From NCBI RefSeq assembly GCF_000159135.1, contig NZ_GG667531.1, positions 149,819 to 213,818 of the forward strand: 64,000 nt of DNA, read 5' to 3'. The translations under genes and the position numbers were made by a program. A model generated the notes under the pieces. The model searched no databases. It was not told the origin of the DNA and saw only the letters and a program-made list of their open reading frames with translations. This DNA is from Corynebacterium striatum ATCC 6940 (lineage in GTDB: Bacteria > Actinomycetota > Actinomycetes > Mycobacteriales > Mycobacteriaceae). Positions 49,245 to 59,409 of the stretch are shown here, piece by piece (positions within the stretch are counted from its first letter, which is position 1; each line of letters opens with the position of its first letter).

Positions 49245-49283
49245 TTCGCCCATGCGCTGCGTAGGACGTGGCGCATGGGCGAA
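49245..49283. repeat. 13-base perfect inverted repeat between ilvD and GT87
   Basis: TTCGCCCATGCGC (49245-49257) and GCGCATGGGCGAA (49271-49283) with a 13-base spacer. On the minus strand it follows ilvD, so it may end that transcript, but no T-run follows. The alternative GT87 ATG lies inside the left arm. Confidence 0.7.
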
Positions 49284-49310
49284 GTTAGTTGGAATAAGCA
49301 GCGGGAACGC

Positions 49311-51164
49311 TTAGTTCACGTGGCCATCCACCACGCGGACGGCACCGCGGTCAGCGGAGGTTGCCATGTTGGCATAAGCGCGCAGAGCCTTGGAGACAGG
49401 GCGGTTGCGCTCCACCGGGGTCCATGGCTTTTCGCGCTGCTCTTGCGCTTGGCGACGTCGCTTCAGCTCCGTCTCATCAACGTCCAAGGAGAGCTTGCGC
49501 TCGTGGATGTCAATGGAGATGGTGTCGCCGTTTTCAACCAAACCGATGAGGCCGCCGTGGGCTGCCTCAGGGGAGATGTGGCCGATGGATAGGCCGGAGG
49601 TCCCGCCGGAGAAGCGGCCGTCCGTGATGAGCGCGCAGGCCTTGCCTAGGCCTGAGCCCTTGAGGAAGGACGTCGGGTGGAGCATCTCCTGCATGCCTGG
49701 GCCGCCGGCCGGGCCCTCGTAACGGATGACGATGACGTCGCCCGCCTGTACCTCGCGCTTCAAGATGATGGAGACGGCCTCTTCCTGGGACTCGACCACG
49801 CGGGCCGGGCCGGAGAACTTCCACAGCTCTTCCTCGACACCAGCAGCCTTGACGATGGCGCCGTTCGGTGCGAGGTTGCCGCGCAAGACCACGAGGCCGC
49901 CGTCGGAGGAGAAAGCGTGTTCTGCATCGTGGATGCAGCCATTGGCTTGGTCGGTATCCAGCGACTCCCAGCGGTTGGACTGGGAGAAAGGCTCGGTGGT
50001 GCGCACGCCGCCCGGTGCGGCGTAGAAGAGCTCGCGGGCCTTGTCTAGAGCCTTGTCGTTACGGATGTCCCAGTCGTCCAACCACTGTTCAGCGTTGTCG
50101 TAGAGCGCGGTGTGCACCTTCAGGTTAAGGTGGCCGGCGCGACGTAGCTCGCCAAGGATGGCGGGGATGCCGCCGGCACGGTGGACGTCCTCGATGTGGT
50201 AGGTGCCGTTAGGCGCGACCTTGGACAGGCACGGTACGCGGTAGGAGATCTCGTTGATGTCCTCCAAAGTGAAGTCCACCTCGCCCTCCTGCGCTGCGGC
50301 CAAGGTGTGGAGGATGGTGTTGGTGGAACCGCCCATGGCCATGTCGAGTGCCATGGCGTTGGTGAAGGCTTCCTTAGTGGCGATGCTGCGCGGGAGGACG
50401 GATTCGTCCTCCTCGCCGTAGTAGCGGCGGCACATGTCCACGATGGTGGAGCCGGCCTCTTCAAACAGCGCCTTGCGGGCTGTGTGCGTGGCCAGGGTGG
50501 TGCCGTTGCCCGGCAGTGCCAAGCCGAGTGCCTCGGTCAGGCAGTTCATGGAGTTAGCGGTGAACATGCCGGAGCATGAACCGCAGGTAGGGCAGGCAGA
50601 CTGCTCGACGGTGAGCAGATCCTCGTCAGAGACGTCGTCGCTTGCCGACGCCGTGATAGCGGTGATGAGGTCGGTCGGGGCCTTGGCGACGCCGTCGACT
50701 ACGACGACCTTGCCTGCCTCCATGGGGCCGCCGGAGACGAAGATGGTGGGGATGTTCAGACGCAGTGCTGCATTGAGCATGCCCGGGGTTATCTTGTCAC
50801 AGTTGGAGATACACACCAGTGCGTCCGCGGTGTGGGCATTGACCATGTACTCGATGGAATCAGAGATGATTTCACGTGAAGGCAGGGAGTACAGCATGCC
50901 CTGGTGGCCCATGGCGATTCCGTCGTCGACAGCGATGGTGTTGAACTCCTTTGGGACGCCACCGGCTGCGCGGACCGCATCGGCCACGATGTCGCCCACA
51001 TTTTTGAGGTGAACGTGGCCTGGCACAAACTGGGTGTAGGAGTTAGCAATCGCCACGATTGGCTTGCCGAATTCGTGCTCCTGGGTGCCGGTTGCGCGCC
51101 ATAGGGCACGCGCACCAGATGCCTGGCGGCCAACGGTGGTTACTTTCGAGCGCAGCGGAAACAT
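49311..51164 (-). CDS. ilvD: Dihydroxy-acid dehydratase
   Basis: A 617-residue Fe-S enzyme of valine/isoleucine synthesis. The iron-sulfur Cys residues are in [13 protein letters not shown] and [19 protein letters not shown]; the C-terminal [21 protein letters not shown] and GGTSGLSIG are typical. Full length. It is transcribed away from ilvBNC, 65 bases after the PH-domain gene; the layout is that of Corynebacterium. Confidence 0.96.
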   Translation of the reverse strand: MFPLRSKVTTVGRQASGARALWRATGTQEHEFGKPIVAIANSYTQFVPGHVHLKNVGDIVADAVRAAGGVPKEFNTIAVDDGIAMGHQGMLYSLPSREIISDSIEYMVNAHTADALVCISNCDKITPGMLNAALRLNIPTIFVSGGPMEAGKVVVVDGVAKAPTDLITAITASASDDVSDEDLLTVEQSACPTCGSCSGMFTANSMNCLTEALGLALPGNGTTLATHTARKALFEEAGSTIVDMCRRYYGEEDESVLPRSIATKEAFTNAMALDMAMGGSTNTILHTLAAAQEGEVDFTLEDINEISYRVPCLSKVAPNGTYHIEDVHRAGGIPAILGELRRAGHLNLKVHTALYDNAEQWLDDWDIRNDKALDKARELFYAAPGGVRTTEPFSQSNRWESLDTDQANGCIHDAEHAFSSDGGLVVLRGNLAPNGAIVKAAGVEEELWKFSGPARVVESQEEAVSIILKREVQAGDVIVIRYEGPAGGPGMQEMLHPTSFLKGSGLGKACALITDGRFSGGTSGLSIGHISPEAAHGGLIGLVENGDTISIDIHERKLSLDVDETELKRRRQAQEQREKPWTPVERNRPVSKALRAYANMATSADRGAVRVVDGHVN

Positions 51165-51228
51165 GGGGTGATAATCCTTTATCTCTATGGCGTGCTACTA
51201 GACGCTTACTGGTGGGCTGAGAAGGTCG

Positions 51229-51792
51229 TTAATGCTCAGCTTTGGGGGCTCGCTCGGGGTGTTTTTCGAGGTATTGGCTGTATTCTTCCTTGGACATGAG
51301 AACCTGCTGACCATCGCGGTGCACGATCACCACTTTCTCGTCGGCGGCGTCACGCCCGGCGGTTAGCGCATCGGGGATGCGGCCGCGGGAGGCGTCGGAA
51401 AGCCTTGGCAACGAATTGAAGGTGACGCCCGGAAGCGTGAACTGCTTTCCGGACTTCGTGCGGGCGAATGCTTTGGCACGCTGGAAACCAATGCCTGCGA
51501 AGTTGTCCCAAGAGATGTTTTGGGAACCCTTGAAAGCGTAGCTGATTGCAATGCCCTTTTCGGAGACACGAGTGCGGGACTTCAATACCCACCAGATGCA
51601 CAACACTGGAACGATGAGCAGCCAAGCCAGATACTTGGGAGCCCAACCGATGCTGAGCAGTGCGATGGCGGATAAAAGAATGATGCCCAAAATGTGGTCT
51701 CGAGCGGGCTTGAATTCCTCTGCCTGGGCGTGGGTGGCCCGGGCCTCCGAGGCGGGAGCGGAGTCGGCGTTCTGTGGGTGAGATGACGTCAT
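51229..51792 (-). CDS. PH domain membrane protein (Cfp6-like)
   Basis: A 187-residue protein with a charged N-terminus, two membrane helices (HILGIILLSAIALLSIGWAPKYLAWLLIVPVLCIWWVL) and a bacterial PH domain (SRTRVSEKGIAISYAFKGSQNISWDNFAGIGFQ). It resembles the low-molecular-weight antigen 6 family. It sits upstream of ilvD in Corynebacterium. Function unknown. Confidence 0.8.
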   Translation of the reverse strand: MTSSHPQNADSAPASEARATHAQAEEFKPARDHILGIILLSAIALLSIGWAPKYLAWLLIVPVLCIWWVLKSRTRVSEKGIAISYAFKGSQNISWDNFAGIGFQRAKAFARTKSGKQFTLPGVTFNSLPRLSDASRGRIPDALTAGRDAADEKVVIVHRDGQQVLMSKEEYSQYLEKHPERAPKAEH

Positions 51793-51913
51793 AGGTGCTT
51801 ATGCTAATTGACTTTGCCCCCTCCGTGTTAACCGCCCCACCTGTGCTATCTCGCAAAATGGAACGTCGCTCCCAAAAGTGGGGGTATTTCCAGTGGACCG
51901 ATATCTATATGTG

Positions 51914-51919
51914 TATAGT
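51914..51919 (+). promoter_or_regulatory. -10 box of the ilv leader transcript
   Basis: TATAGT lies 7 bases before the leader-peptide ATG (51927), with a weak GTGGAC -35-like element at 51893. The transcript therefore likely starts at the leader's own ATG (leaderless). Confidence 0.6.
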
Positions 51920-51926
51920 AATTCCC

Positions 51927-51977
51927 ATGATCATTATTCGACTTCAGCTAGTAGTACCGGCGCGGCGTTTGCCGTAA
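51927..51977 (+). CDS. ilvBNC leader peptide
   Basis: A 16-residue peptide MIIIRLQLVVPARRLP. Seven of its 16 codons are Ile, Val or Leu, and it closely resembles the C. glutamicum ilvB leader. Ribosome stalling on these codons when branched-chain aminoacyl-tRNA is low would favour antitermination. Its stop is 35 bases before the attenuator hairpin. Confidence 0.88.
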   Translation: MIIIRLQLVVPARRLP

Positions 51978-52012
51978 CGGGTTGCCGAATCAAACTTCAG
52001 CGACGTCGAAAA

Positions 52013-52068
52013 GCAAGCGCCCTCGTCAACTTCTTAGCGGAAGTTGAGACGGGGGCGTTGGCATTTTC
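52013..52068 (+). terminator. ilvBNC transcription attenuator hairpin
   Basis: GCGCCCTCGTCAACTTC (52017-52033) pairs with GAAGTTGAGACGGGGGCGT (about 52040-52058) around TTAGCG, followed by ATTTTC. It lies between the leader peptide and ilvB, so it is the attenuator stem rather than the end of an operon. Confidence 0.82.
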
Positions 52069-52190
52069 TGGTCAGTTCAGCAAATGTGGCACCGCACCCA
52101 GGGTGTTTCATTAGCAAACGGACATCCCACCATCCCCGGGGTGTCACCCAAAGTAGATACAGCAATTCATCAACAAGGAGCTCATTCCCC

Positions 52191-54038
52191 GTGGCAGCTA
52201 CACATCCGCCCACCCCGGCATCGGTGGCCTCTGCTAAGAAGCAGGGGGCCGAGATTATCACCGGCGCGCAAGCGATCGTCCGCACCCTAGAAGACCTAGG
52301 CACTGACCTAGTATTCGGCATTCCGGGCGGCGCAGTGCTGCCGCTCTATGATGCATTGCACCATTCCACCAAGCTGTGCCACGTGCTTACCCGCCACGAG
52401 CAGGGTGCGGGTCACGCCGCAGAAGGTTATGCCCAAGCCTCCGGCAAGGTGGGTGTGATGATTGCGACCTCCGGTCCGGGTGCAACCAACTTGGTTACGC
52501 CGCTTGCCGACGCCAACCTGGACTCCGTTCCTGTTGTGGCCATCACCGGCCAGGTGGGCACCAGCTTGCTGGGGACGGACGCCTTCCAGGAAGCGGACAT
52601 CCGCGGCGTGACGATGCCGATTACCAAGCACAACTTCATCGTTACTGATCCGCAGGATATTCCCACCGCTATCGCCGCAGCCTTCCACCTGGCTTCGACT
52701 GGGCGCCCTGGTCCGGTGCTAGTCGATATCCCGAAGGACGTGCAGAACGCCACGCTCGAGTACGTATATCCGCCGCAGATTGACCTGCCAGGTTATAAGC
52801 CCACCACTACGCCGCACCCGCGTCAGATCACGCAGGCTGCAAAGTTGATAGCGGAGGCTGAGGCGCCTGTTCTCTACATTGGCGGCGGCGTCATCAAAGC
52901 GAATGCCTCTCGCGAGCTGGTGGAGTTTGCCGAGCTTTCTGGGATCCCGGTTGTCACCACCTTGATGGCGCTGGGTTCCTTCCCCGATTCGCACCCGCAG
53001 CACATGGGTATGCCGGGCATGCACGGTACGGTTCCGGCGGTGGCTGCGATGCAGCGCGCGGATCTGCTTATCGCCATTGGTGCACGTTTCGACGACCGTG
53101 TTACGGGCGATACCGAAACCTTCGCACCGAACGCACAGGTTATCCACGCGGACGTGGACCCGGCCGAAATTGGCAAGATCCGGGAGGCGGCCGTTCCAAT
53201 CGTCGGTGATGCCCGCGAGGTGTTGCTGCAGTTGACCAAGGCTTTCCAGAATGATGCGAAGCTCAACCCACCGGCGATCGGGGAGTGGATGGCCTACCTG
53301 GAGGATCTAAAGAAGCGTTTCCCGCGGGGCTATGAGCCCACGCCGGACGGTTTGCTCAATCCGCAGTTCGTATTGGAAAAGCTCAGCTCCATCGTCGGCG
53401 CTGAGGCAATCTATTGTGCCGGTGTGGGCCAGCATCAGATGTGGTCCGCTCAGTTTATTGACTTTGAAAAGCCGCGCACCTGGATTAACTCCGGTGGTGC
53501 GGGCACGATGGGCTACGCGGTTCCCGCTGCGCTGGGTGCTAAGGCTGCTTGCCCGGATAGGGAAGTGTGGGCTATCGACGGCGATGGCTGCTTCCAGATG
53601 ACCAACCAGGAGCTGACCACCGCGGCGGTGGAAGGCTTTCCATTCAAGGTGGCTGTTATTAATAACGGCAATTTGGGCATGGTGCGTCAGTGGCAGACAC
53701 TTTTCTACGACCAGAACTACTCCAACACCAAGCTGCGTGAGCACGATGAGTATCTCCCGGACTTTGTCAAGCTCGCGGAGGCGCTGGGCTGCGAGTCGAT
53801 TCGCGTCACCAAGGAAGAGGAAGTCGAGCCGGCCATCAAGCGGGCGCGCGAAATCAACGACCGTCCAGTGGTCATCGACTTCATCGTGGGGCAGGATGCT
53901 CAGGTATGGCCGATGATTGGTGGTGGCGCTTCCAATGAGGAGATCCAGTATGCATTGGGACTGCGACCACTATTTGATGAGAACGAGTCCGCTGCTGAGG
54001 ATCTCGCAGAAATCCACGAGATGGTCGAGGAGGCCTAA
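52191..54038 (+). CDS. ilvB: Acetolactate synthase large subunit
   Basis: A 615-residue ThDP-dependent enzyme making acetolactate and acetohydroxybutyrate. ThDP motif [42 protein letters not shown]/substrate region [16 protein letters not shown] and catalytic Glu in [14 protein letters not shown] are intact. Start GTG 52191 follows AAGGAG at 52174; the longer frame from 52044 runs through the attenuator. Small subunit follows 5 bases later. Regulated by the leader/attenuator upstream. Confidence 0.96.
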   Translation: MAATHPPTPASVASAKKQGAEIITGAQAIVRTLEDLGTDLVFGIPGGAVLPLYDALHHSTKLCHVLTRHEQGAGHAAEGYAQASGKVGVMIATSGPGATNLVTPLADANLDSVPVVAITGQVGTSLLGTDAFQEADIRGVTMPITKHNFIVTDPQDIPTAIAAAFHLASTGRPGPVLVDIPKDVQNATLEYVYPPQIDLPGYKPTTTPHPRQITQAAKLIAEAEAPVLYIGGGVIKANASRELVEFAELSGIPVVTTLMALGSFPDSHPQHMGMPGMHGTVPAVAAMQRADLLIAIGARFDDRVTGDTETFAPNAQVIHADVDPAEIGKIREAAVPIVGDAREVLLQLTKAFQNDAKLNPPAIGEWMAYLEDLKKRFPRGYEPTPDGLLNPQFVLEKLSSIVGAEAIYCAGVGQHQMWSAQFIDFEKPRTWINSGGAGTMGYAVPAALGAKAACPDREVWAIDGDGCFQMTNQELTTAAVEGFPFKVAVINNGNLGMVRQWQTLFYDQNYSNTKLREHDEYLPDFVKLAEALGCESIRVTKEEEVEPAIKRAREINDRPVVIDFIVGQDAQVWPMIGGGASNEEIQYALGLRPLFDENESAAEDLAEIHEMVEEA

Positions 54039-54043
54039 GAATA

Positions 54044-55662
<1,619 letters not shown>

Positions 55663-55748
55663 GAATTCGCAGGTGAAAGCGTTAGACACCCTTTTTCAAT
55701 AGGCGGGGATCCCGCAAAAATCCCGCAATAGATACGAAAGCGCCCCGG

Positions 55749-55790
55749 CGATTTGATTAGATTCAAGAGCCGGGGGCGCTACTGCTGTTC
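55749..55790. terminator. Hairpin downstream of ilvC
   Basis: AGCGCCCCGGC (from 55749) pairs with GCCGGGGGCGCT (to 55790) with one mismatch, around a 20-base loop. On the minus strand it follows, and contains the stop codon of, the integrase remnant. No long T-run. Confidence 0.55.
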
Positions 55791-55990
55791 TGCCACTCGC
55801 CGACCGCCCGCAAAGCCGGACGGCCTGGCGATAGGTCTTTGCCCACATGGGCGCTAATCGCCGCCGTGATACGGTCCTGCGAACCTGAAAGCACATGCGC
55901 ATACGTAGACAACAAAACATTGGGAGAATGCCCCATCACGTGGGCCACGTCCTGAAGGGGATGCGGACGAAATCTTGGAGGATTTCCCGT
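55763..55990 (-). pseudogene. Tyrosine recombinase (integrase) C-terminal remnant
   Basis: The last part of a phage/ICE-type integrase: DVAHVMGHSPNVLLSTYAHVLSGSQDRITAAISA, which carries the GH and nucleophile-Tyr (STYAHVL) region of the catalytic domain. The upstream R-HxxR part is missing; the frame in front of DVAHV has no integrase similarity. It ends in the hairpin near 55765. This marks an insertion point directly after ilvC; the coding remnant is short (about 70 residues). Confidence 0.75.
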
Positions 55991-56259
55991 ATGATTAATG
56001 TGCGATACACGGATGCCCAGCGGCTCAAGGCTTAGAGGTATTTGATAGAACATAATCTGCTACCGATTAAACCAGCAGGGGTTTCACATCAAACCTGAGC
56101 GCTTCAGAAAGTGGGTGGAAAGAGGAGCGTTAGCGACGCGAAAACAAGCGGATGGGGTTAACTTATATGAAGTAAACGAGGTTCACGATGTCTTGCGCAT
56201 CAGAAACGGCTACAATCAAAAGCCCATAGAACCGTGACCGTCTAGCGAAAGGAGTAGTG

Positions 56260-56886
56260 ATGTCAGATGGCACGCCGGAAGATGAACTTCCAGACGCGGA
56301 GTCGGAAGCTACTAGCGACGACGAACAGCGGGGAAAAGATTTACGGAGTGAGAACTCCGAGGCCCGAGACCCTGGTCGTGGAGGGCTGGAAAGACACCGG
56401 TCGAGCATTGACGAGTGCAATGCAACAGATCCCGATCTCGAGGTAATAACTCCAGACGAAGAACGCCAAATCACTTCGGCTGAGTTCCAAACGATGATAG
56501 CGACTCACACAGGGCCGCTACCATGAGTAAACGATTTCGCTGGGTATGACGATGTTCTTCCCGGTGCTGCGGATCGTATTGTCCAGATGGCCGAGAAATC
56601 AATTGATGCCTACCATCAAACTGCTTCGGCTGATGCAGAAATTCAAAAAGCAACTGCTCGTTCGATTGACAATCGAGGATTAATTGAACGACGTCAGCAA
56701 GGGTTGTTTTCAGCGGTTGCCATCATCGCTCTTCTTGGCACGCTTATTATGGCTTGGTTCGACAAACCGGTCCCCAGCGTAGTGGCGCTAATTGTTACTG
56801 CTGCAAGTGCATACATGGCGTATCGCACGGGTAAAGAAGGTCTGCAGGTGAATCCAGTGCGACACGATGGGGAGAATGACGACTGA
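56260..56886 (+). pseudogene. DUF2335 membrane protein, interrupted by in-frame TGA
   Basis: Read as one frame, this gene gives 208 codons of a DUF2335 protein: an acidic disordered N-terminus, ATHTGPLP, then [TGA 56524-56526] VNDFAGYDDVLPGAADRIVQMAEKS and two C-terminal helices (AVAIIALLGTLIMAWF, VVALIVTAASAYMAYR). The usual DUF2335 sequence runs GPLP straight into a GYxxVLPGAADRI block, so the TGA is a nonsense change in an otherwise complete gene. AAAGGAG at 56249-56254 precedes ATG 56260. A second initiation at ATG 56587 could only make the C-terminal part. Confidence 0.75.
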
Positions 56887-56941
56887 GTTTTGTCACGCTG
56901 TGTGATATAATCGATGCGACTATTTATATCCTGCCACCGGC

Positions 56942-58382
56942 GAGGGTGTCTGTCCGTTTGTGTACGGGGGTTGATTTACAAGTATGCGGCGAACCTGTTG
57001 GGGTAGGCCACGGATAGCTGATTGATTGCCTGCTTCCAGTTGCTGGTCTTGCTGCCTTCGATAGGTTGCTTGGCTGAAGCAGAAGCTTTGGCTCCTTCTT
57101 TAGCGCGGCGGGCAGGACGACGGTTCTCGATGTTACAGATCATCAACCACAGCGTCTTCACTGCCGCTGAATCCGACGGGAACTGAACTCGGTTTCGTGT
57201 TGTTTTTCGCAGCTGACTGTTCATCGATTCGATGGAATTGGTGGTGTAGATAACCTTCCTTGCCGCTGGCGGGAACTGCAGGAACGGAATGAACCTGTCC
57301 TACGCGTCGCGCCAGACTTTCACTGATTACGGATACTTCTGGCCAAGCTCGCTGGTCTCAAACTCATCGAGTGCACGTCGAGCTTCATTCTCGTTGACAG
57401 CGGTATAGATGCCTCGTAGTTGCTTCGAGATCTCTTTCCGGTCGCCGGAGGCTACCCACCTGTTAGCGGCACGAATCAGATGCACCACTCAGGTTTGGAC
57501 CATGGAGTCCGGCCAGGTTGCCTGGATTGCTTCGGGAAAACCTTTCAGTCCGTCACAACAGACAATAAAAACATCGTTGACACCGCGGTTGGCGATTTCT
57601 GCGCATACCTGCGACCAGAATGCTGCACCTTCATTGGTAGCTACCCACAAGCCCAAGATGTGCTTGATGCCTTCCATGTCCACACCGACAGCCATGTAGA
57701 CCGCCTTGTTGACGACGCGTCCGTTGTCACGGATTTTTACACGTAGGGCATCAAGGAAGATGACTGGATAGAACTCGTCGAGTTGCCTGGTCTGCCACGC
57801 GGTGACTTCCTCTAAGACCGCATCGGTGACCGCGCTAATGGTATCTGGCGACAAGTTCACGCCGATGGTGGTAGCCAGATGATGTTCGATGTCACGCACG
57901 GTTATTCCACCCGCATACAAACTAATGACCATGTCATCGAGGTCGGTAAGTCTGCGGCTGCCCTTGGGAACCATACGCGGCATATAGGTGCCTGCTCGAT
58001 CTCGAGGAACACTGATATCAACTGGTCCGTATACCGAGTCCACGGTTTTGGGATAGGAGCCGCTACGGCTGTTCGATTGGCCGGCAGCTTCCTTAGCAGC
58101 CCGGTCGCCATTGACGTAGCCCAGGTGTGCATCCATTTCCGCGCTGAGCCCACTGTTAATCGTGGCCTGCAGCAGGCCACGCACCAGCTCGTTGGCGTCG
58201 GCGGTTGATTCACCCAGCTCCTGGATCAACTTGGCGGTTTCCGGGTTCTACATCAGCCGGCGGTTGATATCGGCGACGCGCTCAGCGTCATCATGTTTCT
58301 TCGGGGACTTAGGCAGTCATTGTTGCGCACTCTTCTTCGTGATTGAAGATTAAACCTCATGCGCAAAGATTCCGACACCCTC
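56942..58382 (-). mobile_element. Decayed IS256-family insertion sequence
   Basis: A degenerate IS with end repeats GAGGGTGTC (56942-56950) and GACACCCTC (58374-58382). Further bases of the two ends also match (TTTG and G spaced alike). The flanking 8 bases on the two sides do not match (CCACCGGC and CATCATCG), so no target duplication is visible. It contains one transposase frame, broken several times. Sits in the accessory region between DUF2335 and the deaminase-ASCH gene. Confidence 0.75.
56976..58320 (-). pseudogene. IS256-family transposase, one frame break and four in-frame stops
   Basis: The transposase is recognisable end to end: QNPETAKLIQELGESTADANELVRGLL-type N-terminus, GSYPKTVDSVYGPVDISVPRDR, the DDE core (IFLDALRVKIRDNG, VCCDGLKGFPEAIQ) and the C-terminal YTTNSIESMNSQLRK. 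In the minus frame it holds TAG (58250-58248), TGA (57491-57489, just before VVHLIR), TAA (57329-57327) and TAG (57302-57300). Codon positions suggest CAG, TGC/TGT, CAA/CAG and TGG as the former codons. The ATG at 58320 is one base out of frame, as if one base were deleted. Confidence 0.85.
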
Positions 58383-58559
58383 CATCATCGGGAGACACAT
58401 AATTTTCTGAGGGAAAATACCTCTTTAGTAAATGGCGTATCCCCTGGTAAAAAAATTTCTAAACTCCACGCCTCCGCCATAATTCACACTCCGTATTTCA
58501 CTAGGCTGCATAACTTTGGTTAAATTGCCTGGGTCTTCACTATAGCTAAGACGGTACAG

Positions 58560-59156
58560 TCACAGGGGCCTAACCCCCGACGTGTCCACTTTCCGGGGGT
58601 CAGGCCCCTGTGCAGGAATGGTGACGACCTCTCCGGATTCTTTCTCGAAGACAATGTGGGCACTTCCTTCATGGAAAGGAACATCTACTCGGATGGTTTG
58701 TTGCTTTTCTCCGCTACGAATTGATTCCTCGTAGCCTTCCCACATGTAGATGCGCTGCTCTTGTTCTATATCTCGCCAGTTGAATGCGAATGGTAAGAGT
58801 TCTTCTACGGTAGGTGCTTCAAGTCCATTGCTTCCGCGCACGATGCACCGGATGGACGGATCAACATCAAAAAGCACCTGGCGGCATTTACCGCAGGGAG
58901 GAATAACTTGACCAGTAGGTCCGTATACGGCGACTACTGCTTGGATTGGGTCCTCTGGATAACTAGCAGCATGGTTAGCTAAAGCCGAGACTTCCCCGCA
59001 AGGACCACCGAGGAAGTGGTGCGCGTTCAAACCGAGTACGTGTTTGCCTGATTTGGTGAGGAGTGCTGCGGCTACAGTGTGGTCTTCTCCGTCTTGAAAA
59101 CGCTGTGCATGGGTGGTTGCTTTGGCTAGTAAATTTCGAAGTTCGTTGGTAATCAC
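58560..59156 (-). CDS. Cytidine deaminase-like protein fused to a truncated ASCH domain
   Basis: A 198-residue protein. The N-terminal 105 residues are a cytidine/blasticidin-S deaminase domain with zinc ligands Cys53, catalytic Glu55 (GPCGEVSALA), Cys88 and Cys91 (PPCGKCRQVL). From about residue 137 an ASCH motif follows (MWEGYEESIRSGEKQQTIRVDVP), but only about 50 residues remain, and the last 16 residues (GPDPRKVDTSGVRPL) are coded by the hairpin at 58561-58612. The C-terminus is thus probably replaced. Some ASCH proteins (YqfB) act on N4-acetylcytidine, which would fit a deaminase partner, by inference. Confidence 0.75.
   Translation of the reverse strand: MITNELRNLLAKATTHAQRFQDGEDHTVAAALLTKSGKHVLGLNAHHFLGGPCGEVSALANHAASYPEDPIQAVVAVYGPTGQVIPPCGKCRQVLFDVDPSIRCIVRGSNGLEAPTVEELLPFAFNWRDIEQEQRIYMWEGYEESIRSGEKQQTIRVDVPFHEGSAHIVFEKESGEVVTIPAQGPDPRKVDTSGVRPL
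58561..58612. repeat. 18-base inverted repeat at the deaminase-ASCH 3' end
   Basis: CACAGGGGCCTAACCCCC (58561-58578) and GGGGGTCAGGCCCCTGTG (58595-58612) match at 17 of 18 positions with a 16-base loop. It contains the stop codon and last codons of the gene. It may be a captured mobile-element end or a terminator; no T-run follows. Confidence 0.75.
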
Positions 59157-59409
59157 TCTTTAAGGGTAATAAATGCTAACGCGCTTGATCTATGCGAAGA
59201 CAGAGATCGGGAACACCCCCCCCGGATCATTTTCAGACAGGGACGAAAATAAGCCATACCGAAGCCAGCGACTAGTTCCACTGCCACAAGGCGGAAGGAA
59301 CGCAGATAAACATAGCTTGCCCCAGCATGGGGCTAGGAGTACGAATCCTGGGCTCCTTCAAGCGGAACTGCCAACAACGTAATGGGATTAGGCTGGGATC
59401 TGGCGCGGG

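Noticed and set aside
56934..58390. Target-site duplication of the IS256 element
   Set aside because: The 8 bases flanking the two ends differ; either decayed or the element was rearranged.
59173..59382. 69-codon frame between deaminase-ASCH and merA
   Set aside because: No ribosome site, no family, odd composition; the stretch is likely noncoding remnant DNA.
59315..59385. Possible tRNA T-arm-like segment (AGGA-GTACGAA-TCCT)
   Set aside because: Only a 4-base stem, and no anticodon arm or paired acceptor could be found upstream.
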